Assembly: GCF_035958815.1 (NCBI RefSeq)
Contig: NZ_CP108383.1
Span: 7,502,001 to 7,566,000, forward strand
Length of the DNA: 64,000 nt
Reading direction: 5' to 3'
DNA from: Nocardia sp. NBC_01327
Lineage (GTDB): Bacteria; Actinomycetota; Actinomycetes; Mycobacteriales; Mycobacteriaceae
Made by a program: the position numbers and the translations under genes. Positions within the stretch are counted from its first letter, which is position 1, and each line of letters opens with the position of its first letter. The notes under the pieces were generated by a model. That model had not been told where the DNA came from and ran no database searches. It worked only from the letters and a program-made list of their open reading frames with translations. Shown here in pieces: positions 15,310 through 24,051 of this stretch.

Positions 15310-15591
15310 ATGCGCTCTCCATATATGGCTCGCGCCTCTGCTCACCATTCTCGCAGTGCTCGGCTACGGACCGAGCCGCGCCACCGCCGAACCGCCGCCG
15401 TTACCAGCGGGATCGCTCCATCCGGCCCGAACATCACCAATATCGTGCTGCAGGACGCCTGCCCGAACGACTTCAGCGAACATCTCTTCCTGGCCGCCGA
15501 TCCGATTGCGAGACAGTACATTCTGAATGCGCTCGATCCGGAGAACGCGCAGCCGATCGACTGCACCGGAATACCGCGCAACAGCGGCTAG
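15310..15591 (+). pseudogene. Remnant of a secreted lipase
   Basis: One frame gives NITNIVLQDACPNDFSEHLF and LAADPIARQYILNALDPENA, which looks like the C-terminal end of actinobacterial secreted alpha/beta-hydrolase lipases (GPN-x-T-N-x-x-LQD-x-CP, then a DP-x-x-x-x-x-LNAL segment). In the neighbouring frame, 15330-15420 encodes a convincing signal peptide (LAPLLTILAVLGYGPSRATA). The whole catalytic core, including the nucleophile serine, is missing between them and the frames differ. The simplest reading is a lipase gene reduced to its two ends by a large deletion plus a frameshift. It could instead be an expressed 93-residue protein from the ATG at 15310, which I think less likely. Confidence 0.5.
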
Positions 15592-15598
15592 CACCGAT

Positions 15599-16012
15599 TC
15601 ACGAGTAGAGGCGGACCTTTTCGGCGGATTCGTTCTGGCTGGCGCACTCCTGGTAGGAGTTCGGAGTGCCTTGCCGCTCACCGCATACCCAGCGAATATT
15701 GTTGACCGTCACGGGGATGTCGCCCTTGGGCTGGGCTTTGCGCGCGTCGCCGTAGGCATTGGTAACCGCGAGGGCCGTCGGGCAGAAGTCGGTGCCCTTG
15801 GTGGTGAGTGCGACAACCGCGAGGCCGTTCACGCCGGGGCCGCAGTCGACCGCACCATCGGAGGTGACTGTCGGATAGGCATTGTCGCTCGGCGCGGCAC
15901 TGGACGGGGGCGGTCCCTGGATGGCCTGTTTGGTCGCGGGTGCGCTGTTGCAGGCCGCGAGACTGAGGGCCACGGCGCCGGCGAGGGCGAGAGTGGCGAC
16001 GGTGCGCCGCAT
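15599..16012 (-). CDS. Small exported lipoprotein
   Basis: 137 residues. The first 21 form a lipoprotein signal (MRRTVATLALAGAVALSLAAC) with lipobox LAAC and the lipidated cysteine at 21. A Pro/Ser-rich linker (GPPPSSAAPSDNAYP) leads to a small domain with four cysteines (VDCGPG, TDFCPTAL, WVCGERQG, YQECASQN), enough for two disulphides outside the membrane. No known family is recognised. It is convergent with the lipase remnant and 45 bases downstream of the DUF3145 gene. Confidence 0.8.
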   Translation of the reverse strand: MRRTVATLALAGAVALSLAACNSAPATKQAIQGPPPSSAAPSDNAYPTVTSDGAVDCGPGVNGLAVVALTTKGTDFCPTALAVTNAYGDARKAQPKGDIPVTVNNIRWVCGERQGTPNSYQECASQNESAEKVRLYS

Positions 16013-16057
16013 GGAAGCTCCTTGATCGAAGGGGGGTGGGCCTGCCGTGCGGGTGAA

Positions 16058-16594
16058 TCAGCCGACGTCGCGGCGCAGCCAGGTGACCTCCGCACCGCCT
16101 TCGTCGCCGAGCCGGAGGGGTTCGAGAGCATCGTCCCAGGCGGTGCCGAGGGCGCGGTCGATTTCGGCGGCGATGTCATTGGCGCCGCCCTGGCCGCGGC
16201 CCCGGGCTTCGGCGACGATGGCGCGCAGCCGCATCTCCCCGACCATGACGTCACCGCTGGCGCTGGTCGCGCCGTGCCACAGGCCCAGGCCGGGCACGAA
16301 GCTGTAGCGCTCGCCGTCGACGCCTTCACTGGGTTCCTCGGTGACTTCGAAGGCGAGCACGGGCCAGTCGCGCAATGCCCCAGCTAACCGACCGCCGGTA
16401 CCGACCGGGCCGTACCAATCGGTGGTGGCCCGCAAATTCCCGGGGGCCGCCGGCTGCGCGGTCCAGCGCAGTTTGGCCGGGGCCTTGAGTGTCGAGGTGA
16501 GCGTCCATTCGATATGTGGGCACAGCGCGGCAGGCGACGAATGAATGTAGACAACACCAGACGTCGCGTCGGCGAACTGACTAGATCCGCGCAC
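16058..16594 (-). CDS. DUF3145 family protein (Rv2256c-like)
   Basis: 178 residues from the GTG at 16594 (VRGSSQFADATSGVVYIHSS), which has GGAGG eight bases upstream; the longer frame to 16633 lacks a site. DUF3145 members in actinobacteria share the start, the WTLTSTLKAPAKLRW, WYGPVGTGGRLA, DWPVLAFEVTEEPSEGVDGE and GDVMVGEMRLRAIV segments. Function is unknown; the protein is soluble. As I recall, M. tuberculosis has this gene (Rv2256c) next to a serine hydrolase (Rv2257c), the same order as here, so the neighbourhood is ancestral. Confidence 0.88.
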   Translation of the reverse strand: MRGSSQFADATSGVVYIHSSPAALCPHIEWTLTSTLKAPAKLRWTAQPAAPGNLRATTDWYGPVGTGGRLAGALRDWPVLAFEVTEEPSEGVDGERYSFVPGLGLWHGATSASGDVMVGEMRLRAIVAEARGRGQGGANDIAAEIDRALGTAWDDALEPLRLGDEGGAEVTWLRRDVG

Positions 16595-16711
16595 TACTAA
16601 CACCTCCGGCTTCGACGGGTGCGTCTTCCCCAACGACCCTCCGAGCCAGCGTTGCCCGAGTGTACTGGAGTGCCCGGTGTTGCGTGTGTTACTTATTGCC
16701 CGTGTCGGATT

Positions 16712-17548
16712 TCAAGCAAACTCCGCGATCACAGCATCACTGAACTTCGGCCACGCCACGCGCGCCCAGTCCCCGAAATTTTCGTCCGTCAGCGCGAGAC
16801 ACGCCATGCCGACTTCCGGATCGACCCACAGAAAAGTGCCGGATTGCCCGAAGTGCCCGTAGGTCCGGGCGGAATTCGCGCCACCGGTCCAGTGCGGGAC
16901 TTTATGATCGCGAATTTCGAAACCCAGACCCCAATCGTTGGGTCGCTGCGACCCGTAACCGGGAAGTACACCATTGCGTCCTGGGAACTGCACTGTGCTT
17001 GCCTCGGCGAGCAATTCCGCACTCAGGATAGCGGGGTTCAGCAATTCTTCGGCGAACCGTAGGAGATCTGTGATCGACGAGCTCGCCGCATGCCCCGCCG
17101 GGCCTGCCAGCACCGAGGACGCCATGCCGAGCGGTTCGAACACGCCCTCGTGCAGGTACCGGTCGAACGGGATTCCGGTCTGCCGCGCAACGAAATCCGC
17201 GAGCACCTCGAACCCCGCGCTGGAGTAGATGCGCCGCGCGCCCGGTTCGGCGAGCACCTCGCTGGTATCGAAGGCCAGTCCGGAGGTATGCGCGAGCAGG
17301 TGCCGCACGGTGGCGCCCGGCGGACCCGCGGGCTGGTCCAGCTCGATCGCGCCCTCCTCCACGGCCACCAGGACGGCGTAGGCGACAAGCGGTTTGGTCA
17401 CCGACGCGAGCCGGAACACCCGATCGAGGTCGCCCGCGCTATCCAGCACGCCCTTGCCGCGGACCACAACACCCGCCGCGGCATTCCGGACCGGCCACTC
17501 TCGAATCTGCTCCAGCGCTCGCACAGTGACGAGCCTACGAGTCGGCAT
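16712..17548 (-). CDS. Serine hydrolase, beta-lactamase/penicillin-binding-protein fold (Rv2257c-like)
   Basis: 278 residues of the class C beta-lactamase superfamily. The nucleophile is in FRLASVTKPLVAY (S-x-x-K), the YxN-type position is IYSSAGFEV, and the C-terminal box is in TYGHFGQSGTFLW. The AHTSGL motif follows the usual spacing. No signal peptide is evident, so it is probably cytosolic with an esterase or peptidase-like activity. The ATG at 17548 overlaps the end of the upstream permease gene by 14 bases; a GTG at 17524 is an alternative start. Overlap suggests cotranscription with the permease. Confidence 0.85.
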   Translation of the reverse strand: MPTRRLVTVRALEQIREWPVRNAAAGVVVRGKGVLDSAGDLDRVFRLASVTKPLVAYAVLVAVEEGAIELDQPAGPPGATVRHLLAHTSGLAFDTSEVLAEPGARRIYSSAGFEVLADFVARQTGIPFDRYLHEGVFEPLGMASSVLAGPAGHAASSSITDLLRFAEELLNPAILSAELLAEASTVQFPGRNGVLPGYGSQRPNDWGLGFEIRDHKVPHWTGGANSARTYGHFGQSGTFLWVDPEVGMACLALTDENFGDWARVAWPKFSDAVIAEFA

Positions 17549-18965
17549 GCGCCGCGGCCGGACGGGGCCGATTCAGCACGGATCGGCGGCGGCCGTAGGT
17601 GAAGTAGACGATCAGGCCGACCGCCGACCACAGCGTGAACGCCAGCCAGGTCACGCCCGGCAGGTGTCCGAGCAGCCATACGCACATGCCCACGCCGAGC
17701 AGCGGCACCACCGGCACCAGCGTCCGGAAGGTGCGCGGCAGATCGGGTTTGGTGCGGCGCAGGACCAGCACGCCGATATTGACCAGGCCGAAGGAGACCA
17801 GTGTGCCGATATTGGTGGCGTTCACCAGTTCGCCGAGCGGAACCAGCGCCGACAGCACCGCGACCAGCCCGCCGACCATGAGGGTATTGGTCGTCGGCAC
17901 CCGCTTGGCGCCGACTTTGGACAGCACCTTGGGCATGAGCCCGTCGCGGGACATGGCGACCAGAATGCGGGTCTGCCCGTACAGCACGGTCAGCACCACG
18001 GAGGCAATGGCGATCACCGCGCCGGCGGCCAGAATCGTTGCGGGCCAGCCTCTTCCGGTCACCTGCTCGAGGACGGTGGCCAGGGACGCGCCCGAACTGC
18101 TCACATCGTCGACACCGACGGCCGCGACCGCGGTGAGTGCGACCAGCACGTACATGAGGGTGACGATGCCGAGCGAAATGATGATGGCGCGCGGCAGATC
18201 CCGCTGCGGGTTCTTGGCTTCCTCACCGGCGGTGGAGGCGGCATCGAAGCCGATGAAGGAGAAGAACACCATCGACGACGCCGCACTGATACCCGCCACT
18301 CCGGCCGGGGCGAAGGGATGCAGATTCCCGGAATCGAACGCGGTCACCGCGACGACCACGAAGAAGATCAGGACCGCGATCTTGATCATGGTGGTGACGG
18401 TGGTGACGCGGGCACTCTCCCGGACTCCACCCAGCAGCACCACGGTCGCGAAGAGCACCACCACCGCCGCGGGCAGATTGACGACCCCGCCCGCACTCGG
18501 CGCGGAGGACAGCGCATCCGGAATCCGCCACCCGACGGTCGATCCCAGGAATTCGTTCAAATACGCGCCCCACCCGACCGCGACCGCCGCGACCGATACC
18601 CCGTACTCCAGCAGCAGGCACCATCCGCACACCCAGGCGACAATCTCCCCGAGCGTGGCATAGGTGTAGGAGTAGGCCGATCCCGAGACCGGTACGGCCC
18701 CCGCCAATTCCGCGTACGACAGCGCCGAGAACAATGCCGCCAGCGCCGCGACCGCAAACGAAATGACCACCGCGGGCCCAGCCAACGGTGCGGCCTCACC
18801 GAGCACCACAAAAATACCGGTGCCCAGCGTCGCCCCGACCGACAGCGAAATCAGCGGAACAAGCCCCATACTGCGGCGCAGCGCGGTGTGCTCACCATCG
18901 GACGTGAGCTGTTCCACCGGTTTGGTCCGCAGCAACGATGTGGCGATTCGAGGTAGTCCTGGCAC
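17535..18965 (-). CDS. APC-superfamily amino acid permease (cationic amino acid transporter type)
   Basis: 476 residues with about 12-14 membrane segments. The first is LVPLISLSVGATLGTGIFVV, with the GxGI(F) substrate-binding motif of the APC fold, followed by ALSYAELAGAVPVSGSAYSY, typical of the CAT/YfnA group. VFFSFIGFDAASTAGEEAKN is the conserved helix-6 region. Substrate is probably a basic or neutral amino acid; this is an inference from family. It reads toward the serine hydrolase gene and overlaps it. An untranslated region of about 1 kb with a large inverted repeat lies upstream. Confidence 0.9.
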   Translation of the reverse strand: MPGLPRIATSLLRTKPVEQLTSDGEHTALRRSMGLVPLISLSVGATLGTGIFVVLGEAAPLAGPAVVISFAVAALAALFSALSYAELAGAVPVSGSAYSYTYATLGEIVAWVCGWCLLLEYGVSVAAVAVGWGAYLNEFLGSTVGWRIPDALSSAPSAGGVVNLPAAVVVLFATVVLLGGVRESARVTTVTTMIKIAVLIFFVVVAVTAFDSGNLHPFAPAGVAGISAASSMVFFSFIGFDAASTAGEEAKNPQRDLPRAIIISLGIVTLMYVLVALTAVAAVGVDDVSSSGASLATVLEQVTGRGWPATILAAGAVIAIASVVLTVLYGQTRILVAMSRDGLMPKVLSKVGAKRVPTTNTLMVGGLVAVLSALVPLGELVNATNIGTLVSFGLVNIGVLVLRRTKPDLPRTFRTLVPVVPLLGVGMCVWLLGHLPGVTWLAFTLWSAVGLIVYFTYGRRRSVLNRPRPAAAHADS

Positions 18966-19180
18966 GTTCCCGCACGCTACCCGGTCATTGCACTCAAATT
19001 CGAAACCAGCACCACGATCACACTAGTGGCGCGCAACCATCCGGCACTCCCCACCACCCTCACCCCCAGCAAACCAGCCACCCCACCCCGAATCCCCCTC
19101 ACCCACCTCGATTTCCACCGAACCAAGCCCCGAGACAACCACAGCCCCAAACCCGCCCCGAAGAATCCGCCGAATGCCCG

Positions 19181-19383
19181 TCGTCCTTCGTCTCTAGAAC
19201 CGGACCACAGCCAGTCGACCCCGCCTGTACCGCAGGCATCCCTCCCAGCTGCGGAAGGTAGATCGGGTACCCCACCCGACGTGCCCAGCACGGCCATCTC
19301 GGGCTTTGCCCGCACCCCGTGCTGACCAACCCTGCCCGGGAGGCAAGAAACCCAGGTGCACCGACCGTTTCGGCATAGAAACC
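19181..19383 (+). repeat. Arm A of a large imperfect inverted repeat
   Basis: Matches the reverse complement of 19498-19711. Shared blocks include ACCGGACCACAGCC, TACCGCAGG, CTGCGGAAGGTA, ATCGGGTACCCCACCC, CAGCACGGCCATCTCGGG, GCCCGCACCCCGTG and ACCCAGGTGCACCG. The match is strong over about 140 bases and weaker but recognisable for a further 60. Confidence 0.85.
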
Positions 19384-19497
19384 GTCGGCCACTGGGGACG
19401 GAACAGCGGGTCTCTAAGCGGCACAGCGGTTATCGGGTTTGTGCCGTGCGGATACCTGCTGTGTGGTCGGAGAGAAGGGTTGTGTGGTGCCCGCTTC

Positions 19498-19711
19498 AGG
19501 GGGTTTCGAGGCCGAGATGAGGCCGGTGCACCTGGGTTGTGTGCGGCGAGAGGCGGTGGTGGGTCACGGGGTGCGGGCAGGGCCCGAGATGGCCGTGCTG
19601 GTGGCGTTGGGTGGGGTACCCGATTTACCTTCCGCAGTAGGAAGGTACCTGCGGTACCGGCTCGGTCGACCGGCTGTGGTCCGGTTTCAGAGACAAACAC
19701 GAAAGACGAAG
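19498..19711 (-). repeat. Arm B of the large imperfect inverted repeat
   Basis: Inverted copy of arm A, separated from it by about 115 bases. Divergence between the arms is mostly by substitution with a few small indels, so the duplication is not recent. It is followed by a purine-rich run similar to the one upstream of the DUF222 gene. Confidence 0.85.
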
Positions 19712-19917
19712 AGCGAAAAGAAGAAAGATGCCTGGAACACAGGGATCGAAGATCAAGAACCCGAAAGACCAAGTCGGGCAACGGCCTGCAGCAGGGCGGG
19801 ATCGGCCTGACTGTGAGGGAGTTGGGCGGGAAGCCCTTTTGTCGCGGCCGAGGTGTCATGGTTCGGGTTCCGCGAGCGAGCCGGTCTCGAAACACCCTGA
19901 TAGGCAACGACCTGTAG

Positions 19918-19942
19918 CACCGACAGGATGATCCTGTCGGTG
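19918..19942 (-). terminator. Palindrome at the 3' end of the DUF222/HNH gene
   Basis: Perfect 11-bp stem (CACCGACAGGA with TCCTGTCGGTG) around TGA, 18 bases beyond the stop of the leftward HNH gene. Probably its terminator. Confidence 0.6.
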
Positions 19943-19959
19943 ACACCAGGGGCGGGAAC

Positions 19960-21468
19960 CTATTGTCGCGGTGGCGGTGGGGCAGCCCGGCGCAGCACCC
20001 GGTACCGCACCGGGGACAACCCCCAGGCACGACACACCCGGCCAGGCCGCAGCGACGGCGGAGCCTCCGACATCAACTCACCGGGATGGTGCAGGTGATT
20101 GACCTGCGGAGTCCCGGACGGGTCCACATGCGCGGGCGCGATCCACGCCGTACGACCCGGGAAGTCTGAATCCGCACCGAGTTTGATCGTCTTCCACCCG
20201 CGCGGGCCGTCCTTGACCAAGGCATGGCAGTGATCGCACGCCAAGGTCAGGTTCTCGATGTCGGTGCGGCCACCCTTGCAGAACTCGGTCACATGATGGA
20301 CGGCGGCCATGCTCGCCGGGGCCGAGCAACCGGGGCGGGTGCAGCCGCGTTCGGTGGCGATCAACGCCAACCGCTGCGCCGGGTTCGCCAACCGGGCCTC
20401 GCCCAGGTGCAGAGGCATGCCGTCCTTGTTCTTCACCAACACGAACGTCTTCGAGCGGCGGGCCACCAACTTCAACGCCTCAGGAACAGGCACCGTGCCA
20501 CCGGTCGCGGTGGTCGCCACTCCGGCCACGCGTTCCACGTCTTCGATGCTCATGGTGAGGATCGTCGAGACGGGCAGCCCGCGGTGGGAGCCGAGCTTGG
20601 CGGGGTTGAAATCCGGGTGCAACACCGCCAGCAACGCATCGTGCTGGCGTTGCACCTTCGAGCGCTCGTCGCGGGCGGCACAGGCTTCGAGTACGTCCCG
20701 GGGGATCGGGTTGTCCTCGTCCTCGGCCCACGGGCTTTCCTTGTCCGCGGGGTTGCACATCCCTGGACGCGCCAGCTTCGCCATGACCGCATCGAACGCC
20801 CCGCGCGCATCAGGGGTGAGTTCGACGGTGAGGGTGGACATCAGGTCATACCGTTGCGGACTCGCACTCGCCGACCGCAACCGTTGCCGGTCATCCTCAT
20901 CGGTGAGTTTGCCGTCCGGGTCGAGGTAACCCAGGATCCGCTCCCCGATCCGCGGCAGATGCGTCGGATCCAACGCACGCGCCTGCCGGGCCAGTTCTTC
21001 TTCGGCATAGGCGCGGGCCTCGGCGGGGACTTTGCTGGGCAGCCGGTTCATGACCTGCCGGATCACCCGCACATGATCGAGGGAGATCGCCCCGTCATCG
21101 AGGGCCTGGGCCGAGCACGGCAGGACGGGGGCCGGGTCGGGTTCGTCACCGACCCGATGCCACACGGCGAGGTCTTCGGCGGTGCGCCACCGGTTGATCG
21201 CATCCCCGTGCGAGATATGCAGCACCGCTTGCAAATACAGGGCCGGGCTCCCGGACCCGTTCTTGGTAGGCAGGGACCGGGCACACGCTTGCACGATCAG
21301 GTCCCGTTGCACCGACGCCAACCGGCGGGTGCTGGTTTCGATCTGCTGCATCAACGCCACGATGTCGGTGTCAGGCAACGGAATCAACGACAAGGTGGTG
21401 AGGGAATCGACCGCCGCGACCAGTGCTTGCGCACTGGTCGTGATTGCGGTTTCTTCCCTTGATTCCAT
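19960..21468 (-). CDS. DUF222 / HNH endonuclease protein (13E12-repeat family)
   Basis: 502 residues. The N-terminal two thirds is the helical DUF222 domain (LASVQRDLIVQACARSL; DGAISLDHVRVIRQVM; AFDAVMAKLARPG). The last third carries an HNH nuclease core, GCTRPGCSAPASMAAVHHV followed by FCKGGRTDIENLTLACDHCH, where the paired cysteines and histidines fit a zinc-bound HNH. Proteins of this kind are multicopy in Mycobacterium, Nocardia and Gordonia (REP13E12 family) and are suspected of being parts of mobile or retrohoming-like repeats. The C-terminal tail is Arg/Pro-rich. The gene stands between the large inverted repeat and an AT-rich leader. Confidence 0.92.
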   Translation of the reverse strand: MESREETAITTSAQALVAAVDSLTTLSLIPLPDTDIVALMQQIETSTRRLASVQRDLIVQACARSLPTKNGSGSPALYLQAVLHISHGDAINRWRTAEDLAVWHRVGDEPDPAPVLPCSAQALDDGAISLDHVRVIRQVMNRLPSKVPAEARAYAEEELARQARALDPTHLPRIGERILGYLDPDGKLTDEDDRQRLRSASASPQRYDLMSTLTVELTPDARGAFDAVMAKLARPGMCNPADKESPWAEDEDNPIPRDVLEACAARDERSKVQRQHDALLAVLHPDFNPAKLGSHRGLPVSTILTMSIEDVERVAGVATTATGGTVPVPEALKLVARRSKTFVLVKNKDGMPLHLGEARLANPAQRLALIATERGCTRPGCSAPASMAAVHHVTEFCKGGRTDIENLTLACDHCHALVKDGPRGWKTIKLGADSDFPGRTAWIAPAHVDPSGTPQVNHLHHPGELMSEAPPSLRPGRVCRAWGLSPVRYRVLRRAAPPPPRQ

Positions 21469-21799
21469 GCCTCTATTCTACTCCGGGGAAACAGACCCGG
21501 AAAGGCGAATTCCGTTGTGATATAAGGATATTCAGAATATCTGATCTTTACCTTTCACCCTCGACTGCTCTGTCTTTCTCGTTTTCGTTCTTCTTGTCCA
21601 CGCGTCTTTCATCATTTGTCCTCTCCTCCTCAGACCGGAACGTGACGGGTCAATAGTTGGCGCTGGAACTCGGCGATCCGGTTGTCGAGGCGCGCCACCC
21701 CGTCGTGCGAACCTTCGGGAGTGATCGCAGTGCAGGTGACCGGTGCCGGTGTGCCGTCCGCCCGGCGGCCGGTCTTGCCCGGCTAGCATCGGGGGCACC
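21469..21799. promoter_or_regulatory. AT-rich leader of the DUF222 gene with a palindromic operator
   Basis: This 331-base gap is the most AT-rich stretch nearby. It holds a perfect palindrome GATATTC-A-GAATATC at 21527-21541, followed on the minus strand by TTATATCAC, a plausible -10 area for the DUF222 gene. Between 21555 and 21640 the minus strand is almost pure purine (GAAGAACGAAAACGAGAAAG), similar to the tract beside repeat arm B. The right end must contain the promoter for the serine hydrolase at 21800. Confidence 0.5.
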
Positions 21800-22990
21800 A
21801 TGAGTGAGCAGGTCACGGTCCACGGTCAGGTGGACAGCGGGTTCGGTCCGGTAGCGGATGCCTTTCGGCGCAACTTCGAGCAGCACGGGGAGATCGGGGC
21901 GGCGGTAGCCGTTTATGCCGGGGATCGGCCGGTGGTGGATCTGTGGGCGGGGTATCGCGATCGCAAGCGCACGCTGGTATGGGAGCGCGACACCATGGCG
22001 CCGGTGTGGTCCTCGACCAAGGGGATGACGGCTTTTGTAGTCGCTTCGGCTGTTTCGCGTGGGCTGCTGGATTATGAGGCGCCGGTGGCGAAGTACTGGC
22101 CGGAGTTCGCGGCGCACGGTAAGGAGTCGATCACCGTCCGGCAGTTGCTGGATCATCAGGCCGGGCTGGCGGCGCTGGACCGGCCGGTGCGCCTGCGCGA
22201 GATGGCCGATCTGGACGGCCTGGCGGTATTGCTGGCGGATCAGAAACCGCTGTGGCGGCCGGGAACCCGCCAGGGCTATCACCCGATCACCGCGGGGCTC
22301 TATCAGGGCGAGTTGATGCGCCGGGTCGATCCGGCGCATCGCACACTGGGCCGGGTTTTCGCGGAGGACTTCGCCGCGCCGCTGGGCCTGGACTTCTATA
22401 TCGGCCTGCCGGAAGACATCTCGCTGGATCGTGTGGCCACGCTCTCGGCGACCGAGGGCCTGGACATTCTCAGGTATGAGCGGGATCTGCCGCTGCGCAT
22501 CGGCGCTCAGCTGTACGCCAAGCGCGGGCTGTCCTTCCGCGCCTTGAACAGTCCGCAGGTCGGTGCGCCCGCCCGGGCCACGCGACGCGAATTCCTCGAG
22601 GTCGAATCCCCGGCCGCGGGCGGTGTGGGTACTGCCCGCTCACTGGCGCGGGTCTACGGCGCGGCGGCGGCCGATACCGGCGAGCTGCCGATCGACGCAG
22701 ATCTGTTGCAGCGCTTGGCCGCCGCCGAGACCGCGCAGGATGTCCCGGCCGACGATCTGGTCCTGCTCACTCAGAGTCGCTATCACCTGGGGTTCCGGAA
22801 GTCCTGCGGCAGTTTCCGTTTCGGCGCCGATGCGCGTGCCTACGGCACTACCGGTTACGGCGGCTCGTTCGGATTCGCCGATCCGGCAACAGGTCTCGGC
22901 TTCGGTTACACCATGAATCGCCTCGGCATGGCCGTCCTCGACGATGTCCGGGCCCGCAATCTCCGTCAAGCTCTGCGCCGCTGTCTCTGA
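21800..22990 (+). CDS. Serine hydrolase / esterase of the beta-lactamase fold (LipE/LipL/EstB type)
   Basis: 396 residues from the ATG at 21800 with a GGGGG site. The nucleophile is in PVWSSTKGMTAFVV (S-x-x-K), followed by the family segments DYEAPVAKYWPEFAAHGK, ITVRQLLDHQAGLA and GTRQGYHPITAGLYQGEL. The Tyr of QGYH is the catalytic base position. A Gly-rich box TTGYGGSFGFADP replaces the KTG of beta-lactamases, as in EstB esterases. No signal peptide. M. tuberculosis LipE/LipL are the closest type I recall. The agmatine deiminase gene starts 47 bases later, so the two may be cotranscribed. Confidence 0.88.
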   Translation: MSEQVTVHGQVDSGFGPVADAFRRNFEQHGEIGAAVAVYAGDRPVVDLWAGYRDRKRTLVWERDTMAPVWSSTKGMTAFVVASAVSRGLLDYEAPVAKYWPEFAAHGKESITVRQLLDHQAGLAALDRPVRLREMADLDGLAVLLADQKPLWRPGTRQGYHPITAGLYQGELMRRVDPAHRTLGRVFAEDFAAPLGLDFYIGLPEDISLDRVATLSATEGLDILRYERDLPLRIGAQLYAKRGLSFRALNSPQVGAPARATRREFLEVESPAAGGVGTARSLARVYGAAAADTGELPIDADLLQRLAAAETAQDVPADDLVLLTQSRYHLGFRKSCGSFRFGADARAYGTTGYGGSFGFADPATGLGFGYTMNRLGMAVLDDVRARNLRQALRRCL

Positions 22991-23037
22991 CCGCTCCCTG
23001 CCGGGAGCGCGACCACCTGATGTGAGGAGCGATTTCG

Positions 23038-24051
23038 ATGCCCTGGGAGATGCCCGACGAAGGCAGGCCGCACCGGCGCACCTGGATGGCATTCGGTGCG
23101 AGCGAACGGGTGTGGACCGCCGATCTGCTACCGCTGGCGCAGCAGACCCTGGCGAATATCGCGCGCACCATCTCCCGTTTCGAGCCGGTCGCCATGCTGG
23201 TGCGACCGGCGGAGCTGGAGCTGGCTCGAAATCTGCTGGGCCCCGGCATCGAACTATTTGAGACGCCGCTCGATGATCTGTGGCTGCGCGATTCGGGCCC
23301 GACCTTCGTCGTGGATCCGGACGCGCCTCGCGCCAAGGCCGGCGTCGACTTCAATTTCAACGGCTGGGGCGGCAAGCAGGAGCACAGCGAGGATGCGCTC
23401 GCGGCCAGCCTCGTCACCGCGCACGCCGGGGCGGAGGCGCTGCATACCGAGCTGGTGCTGGAGGGCGGCGGCATCGAGGTCGACGGCGCGGGCATGGCGA
23501 TCATCACCGAAAGCTGTGTGCTGAACGACAATCGGAATCCGGACTGGACCAAGCCGGAGGTGGAGCGGGAGCTGCAGCGGCTGCTGGGCATCGAGCGGAT
23601 TCTGTGGCTGCCCGGTATCGCCGGACGCGATATCACCGACGGGCACACTGATTTCTACGCGCGCTTCGCCGGACCCGGTGTGGTGGTGGCCGGACTGGAG
23701 AACAATCCGGACGCGTACGACTACGAGGTCACCCGCATCCATCTCGACATTCTGCGCGAGTCCAAGGATCTGTACGGCCGGCCGCTGCACGTCGAGGTGA
23801 TCGAAGGCCCGAATACGGTGCGGCCGGAGTGGATCGACGAGGATTTCGCGGCGGGCTACATCAATTTCTACCTCTGCAACGGCGGGGTCATCGCACCACA
23901 GTTCGGTGACGAACCCTCCGATGCCGCCGCCAAAGCCACCCTCGAACGGCTGTATCCGGATCGCGAGGTGGTGCAGATCGACATCGATGCCATCGCGGCC
24001 GGCGGTGGCGGCATCCACTGCACCACCCAGCAGGAACCTGCGGTGCGTTAG
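23038..24051 (+). CDS. aguA: Agmatine deiminase (peptidyl-arginine deiminase family)
   Basis: 337 residues. It would convert agmatine to N-carbamoylputrescine and ammonia. The guanidino-binding residues are in LDDLWLRDSGPTFVV, EGGGIEVDG and DGHTDFYARF, and the catalytic cysteine is C328 in AGGGGIHCTTQQEP. The segment FNFNGWGGKQ is also standard. The family also includes peptidyl-arginine deiminases, but the length and WMAFG start favour the agmatine enzyme. No N-carbamoylputrescine amidase gene (aguB) is beside it. It converges with, and overlaps by four bases, the DinB-like gene. Confidence 0.9.
   Translation: MPWEMPDEGRPHRRTWMAFGASERVWTADLLPLAQQTLANIARTISRFEPVAMLVRPAELELARNLLGPGIELFETPLDDLWLRDSGPTFVVDPDAPRAKAGVDFNFNGWGGKQEHSEDALAASLVTAHAGAEALHTELVLEGGGIEVDGAGMAIITESCVLNDNRNPDWTKPEVERELQRLLGIERILWLPGIAGRDITDGHTDFYARFAGPGVVVAGLENNPDAYDYEVTRIHLDILRESKDLYGRPLHVEVIEGPNTVRPEWIDEDFAAGYINFYLCNGGVIAPQFGDEPSDAAAKATLERLYPDREVVQIDIDAIAAGGGGIHCTTQQEPAVR

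Larger units (their letters stand above)
18966..19959. other. About 1 kb with no supported protein gene
   Basis: Several open frames cover this stretch on both strands, but they are Arg/Pro- or Gly-rich, overlap each other and have no consistent start sites. The region contains the large imperfect inverted repeat described separately, a purine-rich tract at 19690-19730 and a short palindrome at 19918-19942. It lies between the starts of the permease and the end of the DUF222 gene. Confidence 0.6.

Noticed and set aside
19306..20030. Open frames of 200-280 residues on both strands near 19.3-20.0 kb
   Set aside because: They overlap each other and the inverted repeat, have skewed composition and no ribosome-binding sites.
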